The notes beneath the pieces are model-generated. The model was not told the origin of the DNA. It was given only the letters and a program-made list of their open reading frames with translations, and did not search any database. Shown piece by piece: positions 36,901 to 42,492 of a stretch of DNA of 64,000 bases; position 1 is the first letter of the stretch; every line of letters starts with the position of its first letter. Source of the stretch: Megalonaias nervosa (Eukaryota; Mollusca; Bivalvia; Unionida; Unionidae); assembly GCA_016617855.1 (NCBI GenBank), contig JAECUM010001159.1, forward strand, positions 37,323 to 101,322, in the 5' to 3' direction. Made by a program: the position numbers and the translations under genes.

Positions 36901-37876
36901 TGAATCCCACATTACTTATTCATGTGATAAAGCCCCTTTCTTAAAATAAATGATTCATAATGCATGACTTGAATTGACCCAACATATCTAGGGTTTGTTT
37001 TTTGTAACTGGGGCCTTCTTTTCTTGAAAGAGTTGCTGACCATCTTGGGAAAAATTAATTAGAGTTTCAAACTGTCTGACCTACTATCCATGTAAGAGTT
37101 GCTGATCACCTTAGGAGAAATTCTCTTCTTGATTAAAGTTCTGAACTGTCTGCAGATCAGTGTGTCACTGTCCCACCTAACAAATGTACAGCTACTGTAC
37201 AGTGTCCTAAGTAACAAATGTACAGTTTTTGTAGTGTCCTGAGTAACAAATGTACAGCTATTGTACAGTGTCCAAAGTAACAAAGTACAGCCACTGTATG
37301 CTCTCCTAAGTAACAAATGTACAGCTACTGTACAGTGTCCAAAGTAACCATTGTACAGTTGCTGTTCACACTCCTTAGTAACAAATGTACAGTGTCCTAA
37401 GTAACAAATGTACAGGGTCCTAAGTAGCAAATGTACAGTGTCCAAAGTAAAAAAATGTACATGTACTGTAGTGTGTCCTAAGTAACAAATGTAAAGCTAC
37501 TGTACAGTGTCCTAAGGAACAAATGTACAGGTACTGTACAGTGTCCTAAGTAACAAATGTACTGTGTCCTAAGTAACAAATGTACAGCTACTGTACAGTG
37601 TCCTAAGTAACAAATGTACAGTGTCCTAAGTAACAAATGTACAGCTACTGTACAGTGTCCTAAGTAACAATGCACAGCTACTGTATGATGGCCGATACTT
37701 TGTTAAATGAGCACAGTTATATGTAATTACAACTCTGATGCTTTCTTTCTGAACAGGCAGAGAGTGTGACAGTCAAAACAGAGCCTGATGGTGATTCAAG
37801 GTCCAGGAGGAGTGGAAGTAAAGCCTCAAGATCTTCTCAGTCTTCATCTAGAAGGAGCACCCGATCCAAAAGATAG
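1243..37876 (+). CDS. SYMPK: Symplekin, C-terminal half, 16 exons (5' part outside window)
   Basis: Symplekin is the scaffold that holds CPSF and CstF subunits together in the nuclear machinery for mRNA 3'-end cleavage, polyadenylation and histone pre-mRNA processing. Exons: 1243-1324, 3956-4069, 5944-6012, 6412-6493, 7536-7629, 9620-9689, 10969-11077, 11292-11392, 14535-14622, 15245-15343, 16029-16216, 24256-24432, 26182-26349, 29418-29657, 36427-36696, 37757-37876. All junctions are GT-AG and phases match throughout, giving 689 residues and a TAG stop. Blocks typical of the family are plain: [82 protein letters not shown] and VWEGFVKCC. Human symplekin is about 1270 residues, so roughly the second half is here, including the conserved Symplekin_C region (about exons 8-12). 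After about residue 440 the sequence no longer resembles vertebrate symplekin closely. Family assignment is from recognition, with no database search. Confidence 0.95.
1440..2065. repeat. Degenerate ~145 bp tandem repeat, family Q, copy 1
   Basis: Repeated phrases: TTGCCATGAAACTTTA, GTTCCTAAATGAAAATG, CCATCTTGAAAATC and ACTAAAAGACTT. The same phrases recur at 48040-49780 and 59940-60940, so this is a dispersed family whose members are short tandem arrays. No intact coding frame. Confidence 0.7.
2430..2695. repeat. ~86 bp tandem repeat, three copies
   Basis: Three diverged units carry CTTGCCCTGTAGAGCAGATGA and TTACATTGGTTTTATTCATC. Intronic. Nothing else is visible between 2066 and 3955. Confidence 0.75.
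3956..4069 (+). CDS. SYMPK: Symplekin exon 2 of window
   Basis: Window residues 28-65, 38 whole codons, ending in [14 protein letters not shown]. The [19 protein letters not shown] stretch aligns with human LIFKRPSRQFQYLHVLLDL, a helical segment leading into the C-terminal domain. Acceptor AG at 3954-3955, donor GTAATG at 4070. Confidence 0.94.
4187..4372 (+). mobile_element. tRNA-derived SINE, family 3
   Basis: The A-box-like TGGCTGAGTGGTTAGGATG is followed by a body with CCAGAGCAAGGCACTATACT. That phrase is typical of tRNA-headed SINEs and is shared with the copies at 55985 and 38650. Intronic. Confidence 0.7.
4490..5060. repeat. Complex tandem repeat around TATCACCTGACAGGGA
   Basis: Short variable units repeat GATGGTGTTGTTATATCACC and CTGACAGGGA many times, mixed with longer units containing ACATAGATACCAGTTTTCTGA. 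It lies in symplekin intron 2 and runs straight into the 47 bp array. Confidence 0.85.
5060..5300. repeat. 47 bp tandem repeat, five copies
   Basis: Unit anchors AAGACTTTAT begin at 5091, 5138, 5184, 5231 and 5278. Each unit contains TTATATTACAG, which resembles a splice acceptor. Confidence 0.92.
5944..6012 (+). CDS. SYMPK: Symplekin exon 3 of window
   Basis: Window residues 66-88 ([20 protein letters not shown] then AIQ), corresponding to human [20 protein letters not shown]. It is 69 bp and phase 0 at both ends. The acceptor is a clean poly-T tract with TAG and the donor is GTAAGC. Confidence 0.93.
6336..6379 (+). repeat. Duplicate of exon 4 acceptor and first codons
   Basis: TTTTATTTACAGCATTATGC occurs here (AG at 6351-6352) and again at the true exon 4 start (AG at 6410-6411). 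Similarity extends about 25 bases further with several mismatches. The copies are 59 bp apart. Confidence 0.85.
6412..6493 (+). CDS. SYMPK: Symplekin exon 4 of window
   Basis: Window residues 89-115 plus one base, starting [10 protein letters not shown] and ending KLRGKH. It aligns with human FALNYLQLL and the less conserved loop after it. The donor GTGAAA is weaker than the others. An imperfect copy of this exon's acceptor and first codons sits 59 bp upstream (see the repeat at 6336-6379), so the start was chosen by reading frame: only 6412 keeps the frame open. Confidence 0.9.
6494..7535. other. Symplekin intron 4, nothing recognised
   Basis: Ordinary AT-rich intron sequence. No repeat array, SINE or open coding segment was recognised. 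Confidence 0.6.
7536..7629 (+). CDS. SYMPK: Symplekin exon 5 of window
   Basis: Completes the split Ala at residue 116 and runs to a split Glu at 147. It reads [20 protein letters not shown] then [10 protein letters not shown], matching human [20 protein letters not shown]. Donor GTAAGT at 7630 is a perfect consensus; acceptor TTTTTGCAG. Confidence 0.94.
7715..7865 (+). mobile_element. Decayed SINE fragment, family 3-like
   Basis: A diverged body reads CCATCGGATCAGCCCAAATT and CTTGGCAAGGTATTTGATTC, matching the family 3 body (GGATCAGCCCAGG, TTGGGCAAGGCACTTTACTC). The rest of intron 5 (to 9619) shows nothing recognisable. Confidence 0.5.
9620..9689 (+). CDS. SYMPK: Symplekin exon 6 of window
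   Basis: Window residues 147-170: [20 protein letters not shown] then ETP, matching human [20 protein letters not shown]. Acceptor TTTTCAG, donor GTAAGT. The intron that follows carries a 39 bp minisatellite about 130 bp downstream. Confidence 0.95.
9815..10450. repeat. 39 bp minisatellite, about 17 copies
   Basis: The unit is close to AGAGTGTAGGTGAAGATTTT then CCATGCTGTTTTTTAATTT. Copies vary in the middle (CCATGC, CTGTGC) and one is truncated near 10190. Each unit carries a T-rich tract followed by AG. Intron 6 of the window set; 10450-10968 holds nothing recognised. Confidence 0.93.
10969..11077 (+). CDS. SYMPK: Symplekin exon 7 of window
   Basis: Window residues 171-206 plus one base: [20 protein letters not shown] then [16 protein letters not shown]. 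It matches human [20 protein letters not shown] and [16 protein letters not shown]. This is one of the most strongly conserved symplekin blocks. Donor GTAAGT. Confidence 0.96.
11292..11392 (+). CDS. SYMPK: Symplekin exon 8 of window
   Basis: Window residues 207-240: [20 protein letters not shown] then [13 protein letters not shown]. It matches human [20 protein letters not shown] and [11 protein letters not shown]. It ends in phase 0 with donor GTAACA. The 3.1 kb intron after it holds a SINE, TA arrays and an exon-like 68 bp segment at 14258. Confidence 0.96.
11464..11525. repeat. (CT)n(TA)n microsatellite
   Basis: A CT run of about 20 units passes directly into a TA run. Confidence 0.95.
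12456..12805 (+). mobile_element. SINE family 1, full length, with 12 bp target-site duplication
   Basis: The tRNA-like head GGCCTAGTGGTTATAGTG and B-box GGTCGCGGGTTCGAACCC are followed by a body with GTCATACCAAAGACTTA and a (CA)n tail. It is flanked by perfect copies of TCATAAAACTTC at 12456-12467 and 12794-12805. This marks LINE-driven insertion, and a fairly young one. Confidence 0.95.
13280..13362. repeat. Interrupted (TA)n microsatellite
   Basis: Two TA tracts separated by GGAGAAAGAAATAGTAG. Confidence 0.95.
14258..14325 (+). other. Exon-like 68 bp segment in symplekin intron 8
   Basis: It is bounded by TTTTGGTACAG and a perfect GTAAGT donor. Entered in the frame of exon 8 it is open ([20 protein letters not shown]). 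It is 68 bp long, so inclusion would shift the frame and meet a stop early in exon 9. Vertebrate symplekin has no residues at this point. It may be a cryptic or poison exon, or chance. Confidence 0.35.
14535..14622 (+). CDS. SYMPK: Symplekin exon 9 of window
   Basis: Window residues 241-269 plus one base: [20 protein letters not shown] then VFNRLLGGH. It is nearly identical to human [20 protein letters not shown] and VFNRLLG. Acceptor TTTTTAG, donor GTAAAA. Confidence 0.96.
15245..15343 (+). CDS. SYMPK: Symplekin exon 10 of window
   Basis: Window residues 270-302 with split codons at both ends. It carries [20 protein letters not shown] then KTIIK, corresponding to human [20 protein letters not shown] and KSIIK. 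The acceptor is a strong polypyrimidine tract and the donor is GTAAGT. It lies in the Symplekin_C region. Confidence 0.96.
16029..16216 (+). CDS. SYMPK: Symplekin exon 11 of window
   Basis: Window residues 303-365. It carries [40 protein letters not shown] and [20 protein letters not shown], all matching the core of human Symplekin_C. The donor is GTCAGT. Decayed partial copies of its 3' end continue for several hundred bases into intron 11. Confidence 0.96.
16300..16900 (+). pseudogene. Array of decayed partial copies of symplekin exon 11
   Basis: At least four blocks echo the 3' end of exon 11 and its donor: near 16345-16410 (TGATGAATATTCTCTTTACA), 16570-16660 (CATGAATAGGCTACAG then TTGATTAGCAAGCAAGTC), 16665-16745 (AGTCCCTCAATATGTACCCC) and 16805-16880. 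Shorter echoes of ACTGTTCTACAGTC lie near 16450-16560. Frames are broken, so these are non-functional duplicates. Confidence 0.7.
16901..17579. other. Intron 11 sequence, nothing recognised
   Basis: AT-rich sequence with two short open frames of about 60 codons and no protein-like character. Confidence 0.5.
17580..17780 (+). repeat. Repeat shared with 32510-32650
   Basis: GAGCTGGCTTTTCCTCTATTC to TGAATGGTTTATCC matches the segment just 5' of DIRS-like copy C. It is probably a terminal or untranslated piece of that element. Confidence 0.6.
18035..18425 (+). repeat. Dispersed repeat R, copy 1
   Basis: It contains GAATACAAAGTGAAAATTTA and GAACTTACAGTATTGTGAG, which also occur at about 41600 (+), and reversed at 25760-26125 and 56405-56545. 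Unclassified element of roughly 400-500 bp. This copy is uninterrupted at the site where copy 2 carries a SINE fragment. Confidence 0.7.
18515..18693 (+). mobile_element. SINE family 2, 5'-truncated, with 13 bp target-site duplication
   Basis: The body GGGTCGGTGGTTCTTTCCGG through GGCGTTAAACCC ends in a short AAC tail. Perfect CATATTGCACATC copies flank it at 18515-18527 and 18681-18693. The tRNA-like head is absent. Confidence 0.93.
19330..22520 (+). mobile_element. DIRS-like retrotransposon, copy A, decayed and deleted
   Basis: The leader and gag-like part (ATGAGCAAGACAAGACTGAC at about 20083) align along their length with copy B at 43.0-45.3 kb. Near 22.1 kb it jumps to a tyrosine-recombinase-like start ([17 protein letters not shown], about 22197-22250), so reverse transcriptase and RNase H are missing. 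Many stops and frameshifts. A family 1 SINE sits inside it. Confidence 0.7.
21607..21930 (+). mobile_element. SINE family 1 nested in DIRS-like copy A
   Basis: Complete head (GGCCTAGTGGTTAGAGTGTC), B-box GGGTTCAAACCC, body and (CA)n tail. The DIRS-like sequence resumes on the far side, matching copy B at about 45150. The SINE therefore arrived after this element. Confidence 0.93.
22590..23840. repeat. 52 bp minisatellite, about 20 copies, split by a SINE
   Basis: The unit is near AGCATAGTGCAAGTTATGTC then CCTTGTCTTTATGGCATG and TAAAGTATACAGTC. About seven units precede and twelve follow the SINE at 22969-23222. Confidence 0.93.
22961..23230 (-). mobile_element. SINE family 2, near full length, inserted in the 52 bp array
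   Basis: Read on the minus strand it has the tRNA-like head CCCCAAGTGGCTGAGTGG, the family 2 body and an AAC tail (seen as GTTGTTGTTG at 22971). TGCAAGTT repeats at 22961-22968 and 23223-23230 as target-site duplication. Confidence 0.93.
24256..24432 (+). CDS. SYMPK: Symplekin exon 12 of window
   Basis: Window residues 366-424, 59 whole codons: [20 protein letters not shown], then SFQVLLQLP and [12 protein letters not shown]. Human has [29 protein letters not shown] and LLAHVRSFTPHQ. This closes the conserved Symplekin_C region. The 8 kb intron before it contains DIRS-like copy A, a SINE-interrupted minisatellite and other repeats. Confidence 0.96.
24854..25231 (-). mobile_element. SINE family 1, full length, with 10 bp target-site duplication
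   Basis: Minus-strand copy: the tail is a (TG)n run near 24868-24915, the body reversed, and the head ends near 25215 (CTAACTACTTAGGCC). CATCTTAAAC repeats at 24854-24863 and 25222-25231. Lies in symplekin intron 12. Confidence 0.93.
25760..26125 (-). repeat. Dispersed repeat R, copy 3
   Basis: The reverse complement carries the R phrases, for example GGGATATAATTCACAATACTG then TAAATTTTCACTTTG. It ends about 55 bp before symplekin exon 13. Confidence 0.7.
26182..26349 (+). CDS. SYMPK: Symplekin exon 13 of window
   Basis: Window residues 425-480. It starts [15 protein letters not shown], equivalent to human AHIPNSIMTILEAS, then becomes Glu/Lys-rich ([20 protein letters not shown]). This is likely a charged helix or coiled coil. 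It marks the end of recognisable similarity to vertebrate symplekin. Acceptor TTTTTCCAG, donor GTAGAA. Confidence 0.93.
26395..26700. repeat. 57 bp tandem repeat, about 5.3 copies
   Basis: The unit is near TGGTTGTAACAATCAATCAG then TGTCCAAGGAACATTGTGGA and ATCTAGAGTGCATTTTG. It begins about 45 bp after the symplekin exon 13 donor. The unit is a multiple of three and happens to be open on both strands. Confidence 0.92.
26701..28030. other. Symplekin intron 13, nothing recognised
   Basis: Unique-looking AT-rich sequence without a supported gene or repeat. Confidence 0.5.
28033..28190 (+). mobile_element. tRNA-Thr-like SINE or tRNA-derived repeat
   Basis: The A-box TAGCTTAGTGGTAGAA is followed by an anticodon arm TTGGA-CTTGTAA-TCCAA with TGT in the loop (Thr). 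The B-box GGTTCAGTAACTGC is degenerate and the body with TTGGAAAGAGTTCTTAGCTCC resembles SINE tails. Not a functional tRNA. Confidence 0.6.
28790..29135. repeat. ~72 bp tandem repeat with alternating unit types
   Basis: Five units in the order A-B-A-B-A. A units carry CCAAGCTTAATTGCAACCC then ATTAAAATGTAATG; B units carry TTCAAGCTTAACTGCAACCC then ATTACAAGTTAT. This is a higher-order repeat of about 144 bp. Confidence 0.85.
29418..29657 (+). CDS. SYMPK: Symplekin exon 14 of window, charged coiled-coil segment
   Basis: Window residues 481-560, 80 whole codons and open throughout. Composition is dominated by E, K, R and A (for example [16 protein letters not shown] and [18 protein letters not shown]), which predicts a long charged helix. 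It keeps frame with exon 13 and exon 15, and splice sites are CATAG and GTTTGG. No vertebrate counterpart was recognised, so its membership rests on frame, open length and composition. An alternatively spliced exon is possible. Confidence 0.82.
30500..31080. repeat. Degenerate ~145 bp tandem repeat, about four copies
   Basis: Units share CATATTAATGAGGTGATCTT, GATTGGCTGAGTTTGTT, TATTTCTGAT and GGCTTATATGATCAAG. No intact frame. A short CT microsatellite follows at 31142-31162. The remainder of the intron to 32480 shows nothing recognised. Confidence 0.75.
31142..31162. repeat. (CT)n microsatellite
   Basis: About ten CT units. Confidence 0.9.
33783..33803. repeat. Poly-A tract
   Basis: About 21 A residues; possibly the edge of an insertion in copy C. 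Confidence 0.85.
34654..34729. repeat. Inverted repeat with GAGAGACC arms
   Basis: AAACCTGCTATGAGAGACC (34654-34672) faces GGTCTCTCATACAGGTTT (34712-34729). A related sequence lies at 54471-54540. Likely a terminal or MITE-like piece of a DNA transposon. Confidence 0.65.
36427..36696 (+). CDS. SYMPK: Symplekin exon 15 of window, duplicated SIM-like motif and two VKxEP sites
   Basis: Window residues 561-650, 90 whole codons. It opens with VKEEPQDE and contains two back-to-back 13-residue units ([13 protein letters not shown] and [13 protein letters not shown]; 36490-36528 and 36529-36567) differing at one base. An acidic run DDDDE follows, then [16 protein letters not shown] beside acid fits SUMO-interaction motifs, and VKEE and VKSE fit the sumoylation consensus. 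Human symplekin is known to be sumoylated; use of these sites is inferred. Acceptor TTTTTTCAAG, donor GTGAGT. Confidence 0.88.
37160..37690. repeat. ~34 and ~23 bp minisatellite in last symplekin intron
   Basis: Units of GTGTCCTAAGTAACAAATGT then ACAGCTACTGTACA occur with and without the second half, about 17 in all. It ends 65 bp before the final exon's acceptor. Confidence 0.92.
37757..37876 (+). CDS. SYMPK: Symplekin final coding exon, basic Ser/Arg tail
   Basis: Window residues 651-689 and the stop TAG at 37874-37876. It starts [14 protein letters not shown], a third VKxEP site, and ends in a Ser/Arg/Lys-rich tail ([13 protein letters not shown] to RRSTRSKR). The tail could act as a nuclear localisation signal or contact RNA. 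The phase matches exon 15. The preceding intron contains a ~34 bp minisatellite up to 65 bp before the acceptor. Confidence 0.88.
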   Translation, partial: AESVTVKTEPDGDSRSRRSGSKASRSSQSSSRRSTRSKR

Positions 37877-38145
37877 ATGTTACATACAACCCGGGAATAA
37901 TTTCTATAATTTCCAAGTGATAGACAAGTGTTCATAGTTCGCTGTTGGCTATTCTGTTGGAAAGCATACATTTATATTAAAGTGAAAACATCAAAATTCT
38001 GATTTAGCATGAAATTTTCTTTTCTTGTGTCTCCTTTTTGGCTGACTTCTATATGTACTGGTATGCTGTGAATGTTTGGATCTTGTGTATATAATTGTAG
38101 TTGTTAAATATTATTATCTCAATAAAATAATTATCGACAAAGTAA
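37877..38145 (+). other. SYMPK: Symplekin 3' UTR
   Basis: AT-rich sequence after the TAG stop, running to just past the AATAAA at 38121. The end is inferred from the usual 10-30 base spacing after the signal. A U-rich run around 38021-38040 lies inside it. Confidence 0.65.
38121..38126 (+). terminator. Poly(A) signal AATAAA
   Basis: A canonical AATAAA lies 245 bp after the symplekin stop codon and is the best placed candidate. A weaker ATTAAA lies at about 37976. Confidence 0.7.
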
Positions 38146-38200
38146 AATGTACATTAACTCAGTAAAATGTACAGTAACTTTGTAAAATGTACAGTAACTG
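38140..38200. repeat. ~22 bp tandem repeat, three copies
   Basis: The unit is near AGTAAAATGTACAGTAACTT, immediately downstream of the poly(A) signal. A duplicated ~62 bp block (GTTAAGATTCAAA...) follows at 38218-38325. Confidence 0.8.
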
Positions 38201-38649
38201 ATTCTTTGAGGACATATGTTAAGATTCAAACATCTTGTAAATGTTTGAGATGAAGTAAACTTCTTATTTGTGAGTAAAAGTTAAGATTCAAAGATCTTGT
38301 AAATGTTTAAGATGAAGTATGATAGATATGTGGTCTCTGGAAAGCTCTGGGTTAAAAATAATGTGTTCAAGAAAATTTTTGTCATAAGTGTACTCTGTGT
38401 GCCAATTAATGGCTTCATATCAGATCATAAGACTTGAATAATCCTATTACCAGAAATATAAACTTGACTGATCTGTCCACTAATGAAAACATTAGCAAAT
38501 ATCAAGAAATAGATTTATTTGTTCGTGTTTTATAGAGTATTAATATAATTGCAATCAGGATATTTTTGCATGGGCTGTAGTCATTACATTTTTTGGTTAG
38601 TGTTTTCCAGTACAGCAACACATATAGGTTACTTATTTCCAATGCCTTG

Positions 38650-38762
38650 TGCCAGAACACACCACAGTAGCTGACTTTAGCTGATCTTGTGGTGGGAATC
38701 AAACCCACACCCATTCAGTCATTAGTCTGACATGCTAACCACTTAGTTACCATGGCTGTTGT
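38650..38762 (-). mobile_element. SINE family 3 fragment, minus strand
   Basis: Minus-strand reading gives GCCATGGTAACTAAGTGGTT and a B-box-like GGTTTGATTCCCACC. It is the head region of a tRNA-derived SINE. Confidence 0.65.
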
Positions 38763-39740
38763 CCCCATTATTCATTAGGAAAATATTATGTGGCAAATTT
38801 GAAACATATATTTCTCCTTAGATATAATAGCTGGGCTTCAAGTTCATAACAGCAGAAATAATGCTTACCGTATTGAAAAGCATCTTTCTACTTGAAAAGG
38901 CTACAACACTGGTTCACTCACTGACAAGTTTACTGATAACTAAACTTGACAGAGGCTTGGATAAATGAGATTGTTGTTAGAATTTAATCAACATGAAACA
39001 TTTTCTGAATTAATCAGATCTAAACGGATATTTTCAGAATATAAAAAATCTTTATTTCTCAGTAAGTGTTGATTACACTTAAAGTAAAATGGTTAAAATG
39101 TCTTTTTCAGTAAGATCAAAATGAGTGCTCATATCTGTCCTATTAAAGCTGAACTGACCAGTCTGCTGAATCCAGCAATGCTCTATTCAAACATTATGAT
39201 CCATTTTTGTCTATCTGGAGTATGTGAATATTTTTTGGTTATTTACAACTAGTGTTGTAAATAAAAATGCCACACATTTATTTTAAAATTTTTGTGCTTG
39301 CTTATCAGTTTTATTTGTTTCTATGAATGTAGTGAATTATTAAGTTTAGGGGTTTTTTTTAAAAAAAATATAAATATTCTGCTTTCTCTGATTAAAGGCA
39401 AAGTTTCTTGTTTGACATCACTCAAATTTCAGCTTACTGTCTGAGTAAGAAAGTTTTGCTTTTGATAGTAATATTAGGAAAGATGACGCGATCATTTACT
39501 GTGCATGACCACAGTATTTGCCTTTCAGTAACAAGATTACATGAAAATGTCTGCTAGTGATGGTGAGCAAAGAACATATTTAGGTGTCCTGTATCTTTTG
39601 TTCACTAGAGCACACTTAAATTTATAGCATCATAAATAAAATTTTGGAAGAAAATGTTTGGGTTTCTTTTTGTTATTATTCTGTTGTAGCAGGATGGATT
39701 TATTTCAGCTACTTTTATTTATCAAGGTCGGTCTTTAGTG
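38763..39740. other. Intergenic sequence, nothing recognised
   Basis: AT-rich sequence without supported coding or repeat features. Confidence 0.5.
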
Positions 39741-39744
39741 TAGA

Positions 39745-39910
39745 CTGACAGAGATGGGCAACTCCAGATGATGGGGTCAAATGAGATGGGCAACTCCAAA
39801 TGATGGAGTCAAATGAGATGGGCAACTTCAAAAAAATGATAAGGTCAAATGAGATGGGCAGCTCAAAATATTGGGGTCAAATTAGATGGGCAACTCCAAA
39901 TGGTGAGGTT
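39745..39910. repeat. ~32 bp tandem repeat, five copies
   Basis: The unit is near GAGATGGGCAACTCCAAATG then ATGGGGTCAAAT. Confidence 0.9.
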
Positions 39911-40894
39911 GAATGTAGAAAACTAAGAAGGATAGTTTACTGTTTATTTGGGATCCATCTAAATGCAGATGCAAAACATGCGAACACTATTTTATGTCAT
40001 AAATTGTAACATTAAAGAAATGAATCCACTCTAAGAAATATCCTCGATAAAATTGATAAAAAAGTTTTTTTGTATCACTCCATTAAAGATACTGTAAATC
40101 TAGAACCCTAACTCTCAATCTTGAATTGTATACATATGTGAGACATAGAGAAAAATTGCTAAAAACCTCCAGACCAAATGATTAAAACTTTTCCTAACTA
40201 AAACTCTAAGGAAGAAATAAATCCACTCTTATTATTATGTTGAGGTCTTAAAATAGGAAACAAAGGAAAATAACCTATGCCCAAGGAGAGGGCTGCTGAG
40301 TGAAGGAAGACTCAGCCTTCAGTAAGCAAGCTGACCAAACTGATTGCTGATGTGGCTTATATGTTTCCTGGGTAGTAAACTTTGCACACCTTCTGCCCAA
40401 GCCAATCTGAAAGCAGCTTACAAAACGTGACAGAATTGTGAACTGAAAAGAAGTAAAACCATCCAATATGGAGGAGTTAGAACCAGGAATCAATGGAGTT
40501 GAGCAAATGGTCTTGAGTTTTACACTTTATAAATGAAGTTCTAAAGATGAATGCATGTGAAACATGTGAAAGAAAATTGTTCAATTTCCAGGGTATCATT
40601 TGTGGGATGTTGGGTTCAGATTGAATAATCTGTTAGCAAGACAATCAATAAATCAATAACTGGGTTAATCCTGCTACTCTGTCAACATTTATTGCATAGG
40701 TTCCATGTCACTATTTATATAAAATATCTTCATATATAGTATATTTGAACGTCATGGATATTTCTTAGGGTACCTAATAACCCCCTACCCACCCGTCCAC
40801 CTCACAGAGGCATTGGTTTGTCATATTTTTTGTGATACAGTTTTATCAGCATATCTTGTCTCTGAGTTTTAGCTTGCTTTGCCATAAAAACCAA

Positions 40895-41480
40895 GTGAGC
40901 TTATGATATGGTCCTGACACAGACCATCATGTGTCATGCTTCTATGTTTTTCTTAGCTACCACTGGACCAATTTAACCAAATTTTGCAGAAAACATCCTG
41001 AAATGAAGGCCTTTCAGTTTTGTACAAAATAAAGATGATTTGCAGCTAAATAATGGACACGCTTTTACTAAAAAAATAAACTTGAAACAATTTTTCAAGA
41101 AAACTGATCAGCAGGATTTGACAAAATGTGACAGCATTATGAAGACCTTTCAAGTTTGTGCAGATATTCCATTATGCCATCCATTATGGCCAACTTTACT
41201 GAAAATATAACTTTAAAAAAATAAAACACTCCACAGAGCTTGGCCTAGAGGCCTTTTAAATTTACATAAATGATGCTAATCTTCCATAAAAAATGTGTAC
41301 CATTAGTAAAGGAAGAAACCATTAAATGACTTCTCAAAAACTCCTCAAGAGAATTAACTAAATCTGACAGATGTATCCTAGAATGAAGGCATTTCAGATT
41401 TGTGCGAATGATGCCGATTGAAATCTTTGGCTATCATTATTAAAAGTGGAAAACCTTATTATCATTTCTTCATCAAATAC
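40895..41480. repeat. Degenerate ~130 bp tandem repeat
   Basis: Diverged units share TGAAGGCCTTTCAG, TTTGTACAAATGATG and TTCTCAAAAACTCCTCAAGA-like phrases. Non-coding. Confidence 0.6.
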
Positions 41481-41569
41481 GTTACCCAATCATAATACCT
41501 TAGGAGAACTACTACTGTTACAACTCTATAGTCTTCAACTCAGTAAGAAAAAAAAATAGAAAGCAAAAC

Positions 41570-42010
41570 TAAAAAGTTTAGTAAAATTCAAAGGTTTCTC
41601 TTGAATACAAAGTGAAAATTTAAAAGGAACTTACAGTATTATGAATTTCTGGTGGCCTAGTGGTTAGAGCATACAAGAAATCCAATCACACACACAGACA
41701 CGCATACACGCACAGTATTATCAATTAAATCCCAGATGATCCTGAAGTTTTGTCACAAGTCCAAAAGTATAGAGTGTTCTGATTGAATTCCAGCTGTGTT
41801 CATAATAAATTCCAATCATGAATGTGCTGATGTGCTAATAACCTTGACTATGCTGATATACAATTAGTCGTGATGTATCTCAGTGATATAATTCAGAATG
41901 TCCTTAAATGAATTTACACTAATTTCAAAATTATGACTTAGTCCCAAAGGTTCAGTTAGCACTTTTTAATTTCAATGAATACTTTAAACAATACAATCCT
42001 TTGAGACTAT
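41570..42010 (+). repeat. Dispersed repeat R, copy 2, with internal SINE fragment
   Basis: Collinear with copy 1 at 18035-18425, but interrupted at 41649-41705 by a family 1 SINE remnant flanked by CAGTATTATGAATT and CAGTATTATCAATT. Confidence 0.75.
41649..41705 (+). mobile_element. SINE family 1, internally deleted
   Basis: The head GGTGGCCTAGTGGTTAGAGC joins straight to the AATCCAATCACACACAC tail. About 260 bp of body is missing. Flanks repeat as a near-perfect target-site duplication. Confidence 0.85.
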
Positions 42011-42209
42011 AACTGAAGACAATTAAAAGACTCCACTCAACAGATGTTAAAATAAGAATAATTCTGATGTAAACAACCTTATACTGATCTTCGCTTGACC
42101 TATGTCACAATTAACCATTTTCTAAAAATAATCTTATCATCCCAAAGGAAATTTCCATACAATTCATAAACAAATCCAGGTCTCTGCATAAATTTTAGCA
42201 GCCAACCTG

Positions 42210-42492
42210 TCATAATTCAGGCCGGCCGAGTCATACCAAAAGACTTAAAAATGGTACTAACAGATGCCTCGCTTGGTGCTCAGCATTAAGAGGTTAGTGT
42301 TCAGACTGGTTGGCCTGGTGTCAGGATAATGGGACTGGGCGGGACATCATGCTACATGTCTGCGGCGTGATGCTCCAGTGCTAGACATCACTTTAAACTG
42401 CCACACTGTAAACATCGTAGTAATATGACTGAAAAATTGTTAAAAGCTACATTATAAATCCAAATCACACACACACACACTCATAAATCAGG
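42210..42492 (+). mobile_element. SINE family 1 without tRNA head
   Basis: The copy begins at GCCGAGTCATACCAAA, just after the B-box position, and runs to the (CA)n tail. TCATAATTCAGG (42210-42221) and TCATAAATCAGG (42481-42492) flank it, so truncation occurred at insertion. Confidence 0.9.

Noticed and set aside
37059..37675. Minus-strand open frames rich in [12 protein letters not shown]
   Set aside because: Translation of the ~34 bp minisatellite.
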